In this document: positions 29,499 through 29,503 of the stretch, in pieces | Layout of the letters: each line of letters opens with the position of its first letter | Position numbering within the stretch: position 1 is the first letter of the stretch | Assembly: GCA_943704425.1 (NCBI GenBank) | Contig: CALSCP010000491.1 | Span: 104,693-134,195 of the forward strand | Reading direction: 5' to 3' | Origin: Ministeria vibrans ATCC 50519 | Taxonomy: Eukaryota > Opisthokonta > Filasterea | DNA: 29,503 nt | Translations under genes and position numbers: made by a program | Notes under the pieces: generated by a model | What the model was told of the DNA's origin: nothing | Seen by the model: only the letters and a program-made list of their open reading frames with translations | The model's database searches: none

Positions 29499-29503
29499 GA
29501 GGT

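Overview
This is nuclear DNA from a unicellular eukaryote. Genes lie on both strands and are split by many short spliceosomal introns, mostly about 50-300 nt, with GT(A/G)AG-type donors and T/CAG or TAG acceptors. Coding exons are GC-richer than the AT- and microsatellite-rich introns and spacers. I could rebuild twelve spliced protein genes exon by exon; phases match at every proposed junction. The kinase-SH2 order (SHK-like), a Roco protein, secreted EGF proteins and the general gene set suggest an amoebozoan or related amoeboflagellate. RABL2 and CEP19 together indicate that the organism builds a cilium. The lineage is inference only.

Layout, left to right: (1) 167-2233 (+), secreted EGF protein with an ice-binding-like (DUF3494) domain set inside an EGF module; (2) 3264-4370 (-), secreted tyrosine-phosphatase-like protein; (3) 4616-7991 (+), helical N-terminus, kinase-like domain with altered catalytic residues, and C-terminal SH2; (4) 8716-9653 (+), RABL2 GTPase; (5) 10104-11441 (+), PLAC8-like cysteine-rich protein; (6) 11890-13313 (+), VTA1/LIP5 of the ESCRT-III/VPS4 pathway; (7) 13509-15691 (-), LMBR1-family membrane protein containing an assembly gap; (8) 15982-17099 (+), PB1-like/SAM adaptor; (9) 17155-18637 (-), NDRG family; (10) 18684-23258 (+), WD40-Roc-COR (Roco) protein; (11) 23296-27284 (-), DDX5/DBP2 RNA helicase; (12) 27391-28367 (+), AMMECR1; (13) 28431-29344 (-), CEP19. 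That makes thirteen entries counting the PLAC8-like gene, whose model is less certain.

Most neighbours are divergent or convergent and very close (tails 37-195 nt apart, several start codons 46-290 nt apart), so this is a compact genome without operons. Functional themes are the ciliary base (RABL2 with CEP19), phosphotyrosine signalling (SH2 protein and a phosphatase), membrane and endosome biology (VTA1, LMBR1, PLAC8) and RNA metabolism (DDX5).

The most interesting points are: the DUF3494 domain lying between Cys3 and Cys4 of an EGF repeat; a helical-pseudokinase-SH2 protein with MLKL-like logic; N-terminal WD40 repeats on a Roco protein, coded by five consecutive 126-nt phase-2 exons; the RABL2/CEP19 pair; an oversized first-half intron in the DBP2/DDX5 gene beginning GTA followed by T26; and a perfect 34-bp palindrome at the right edge.
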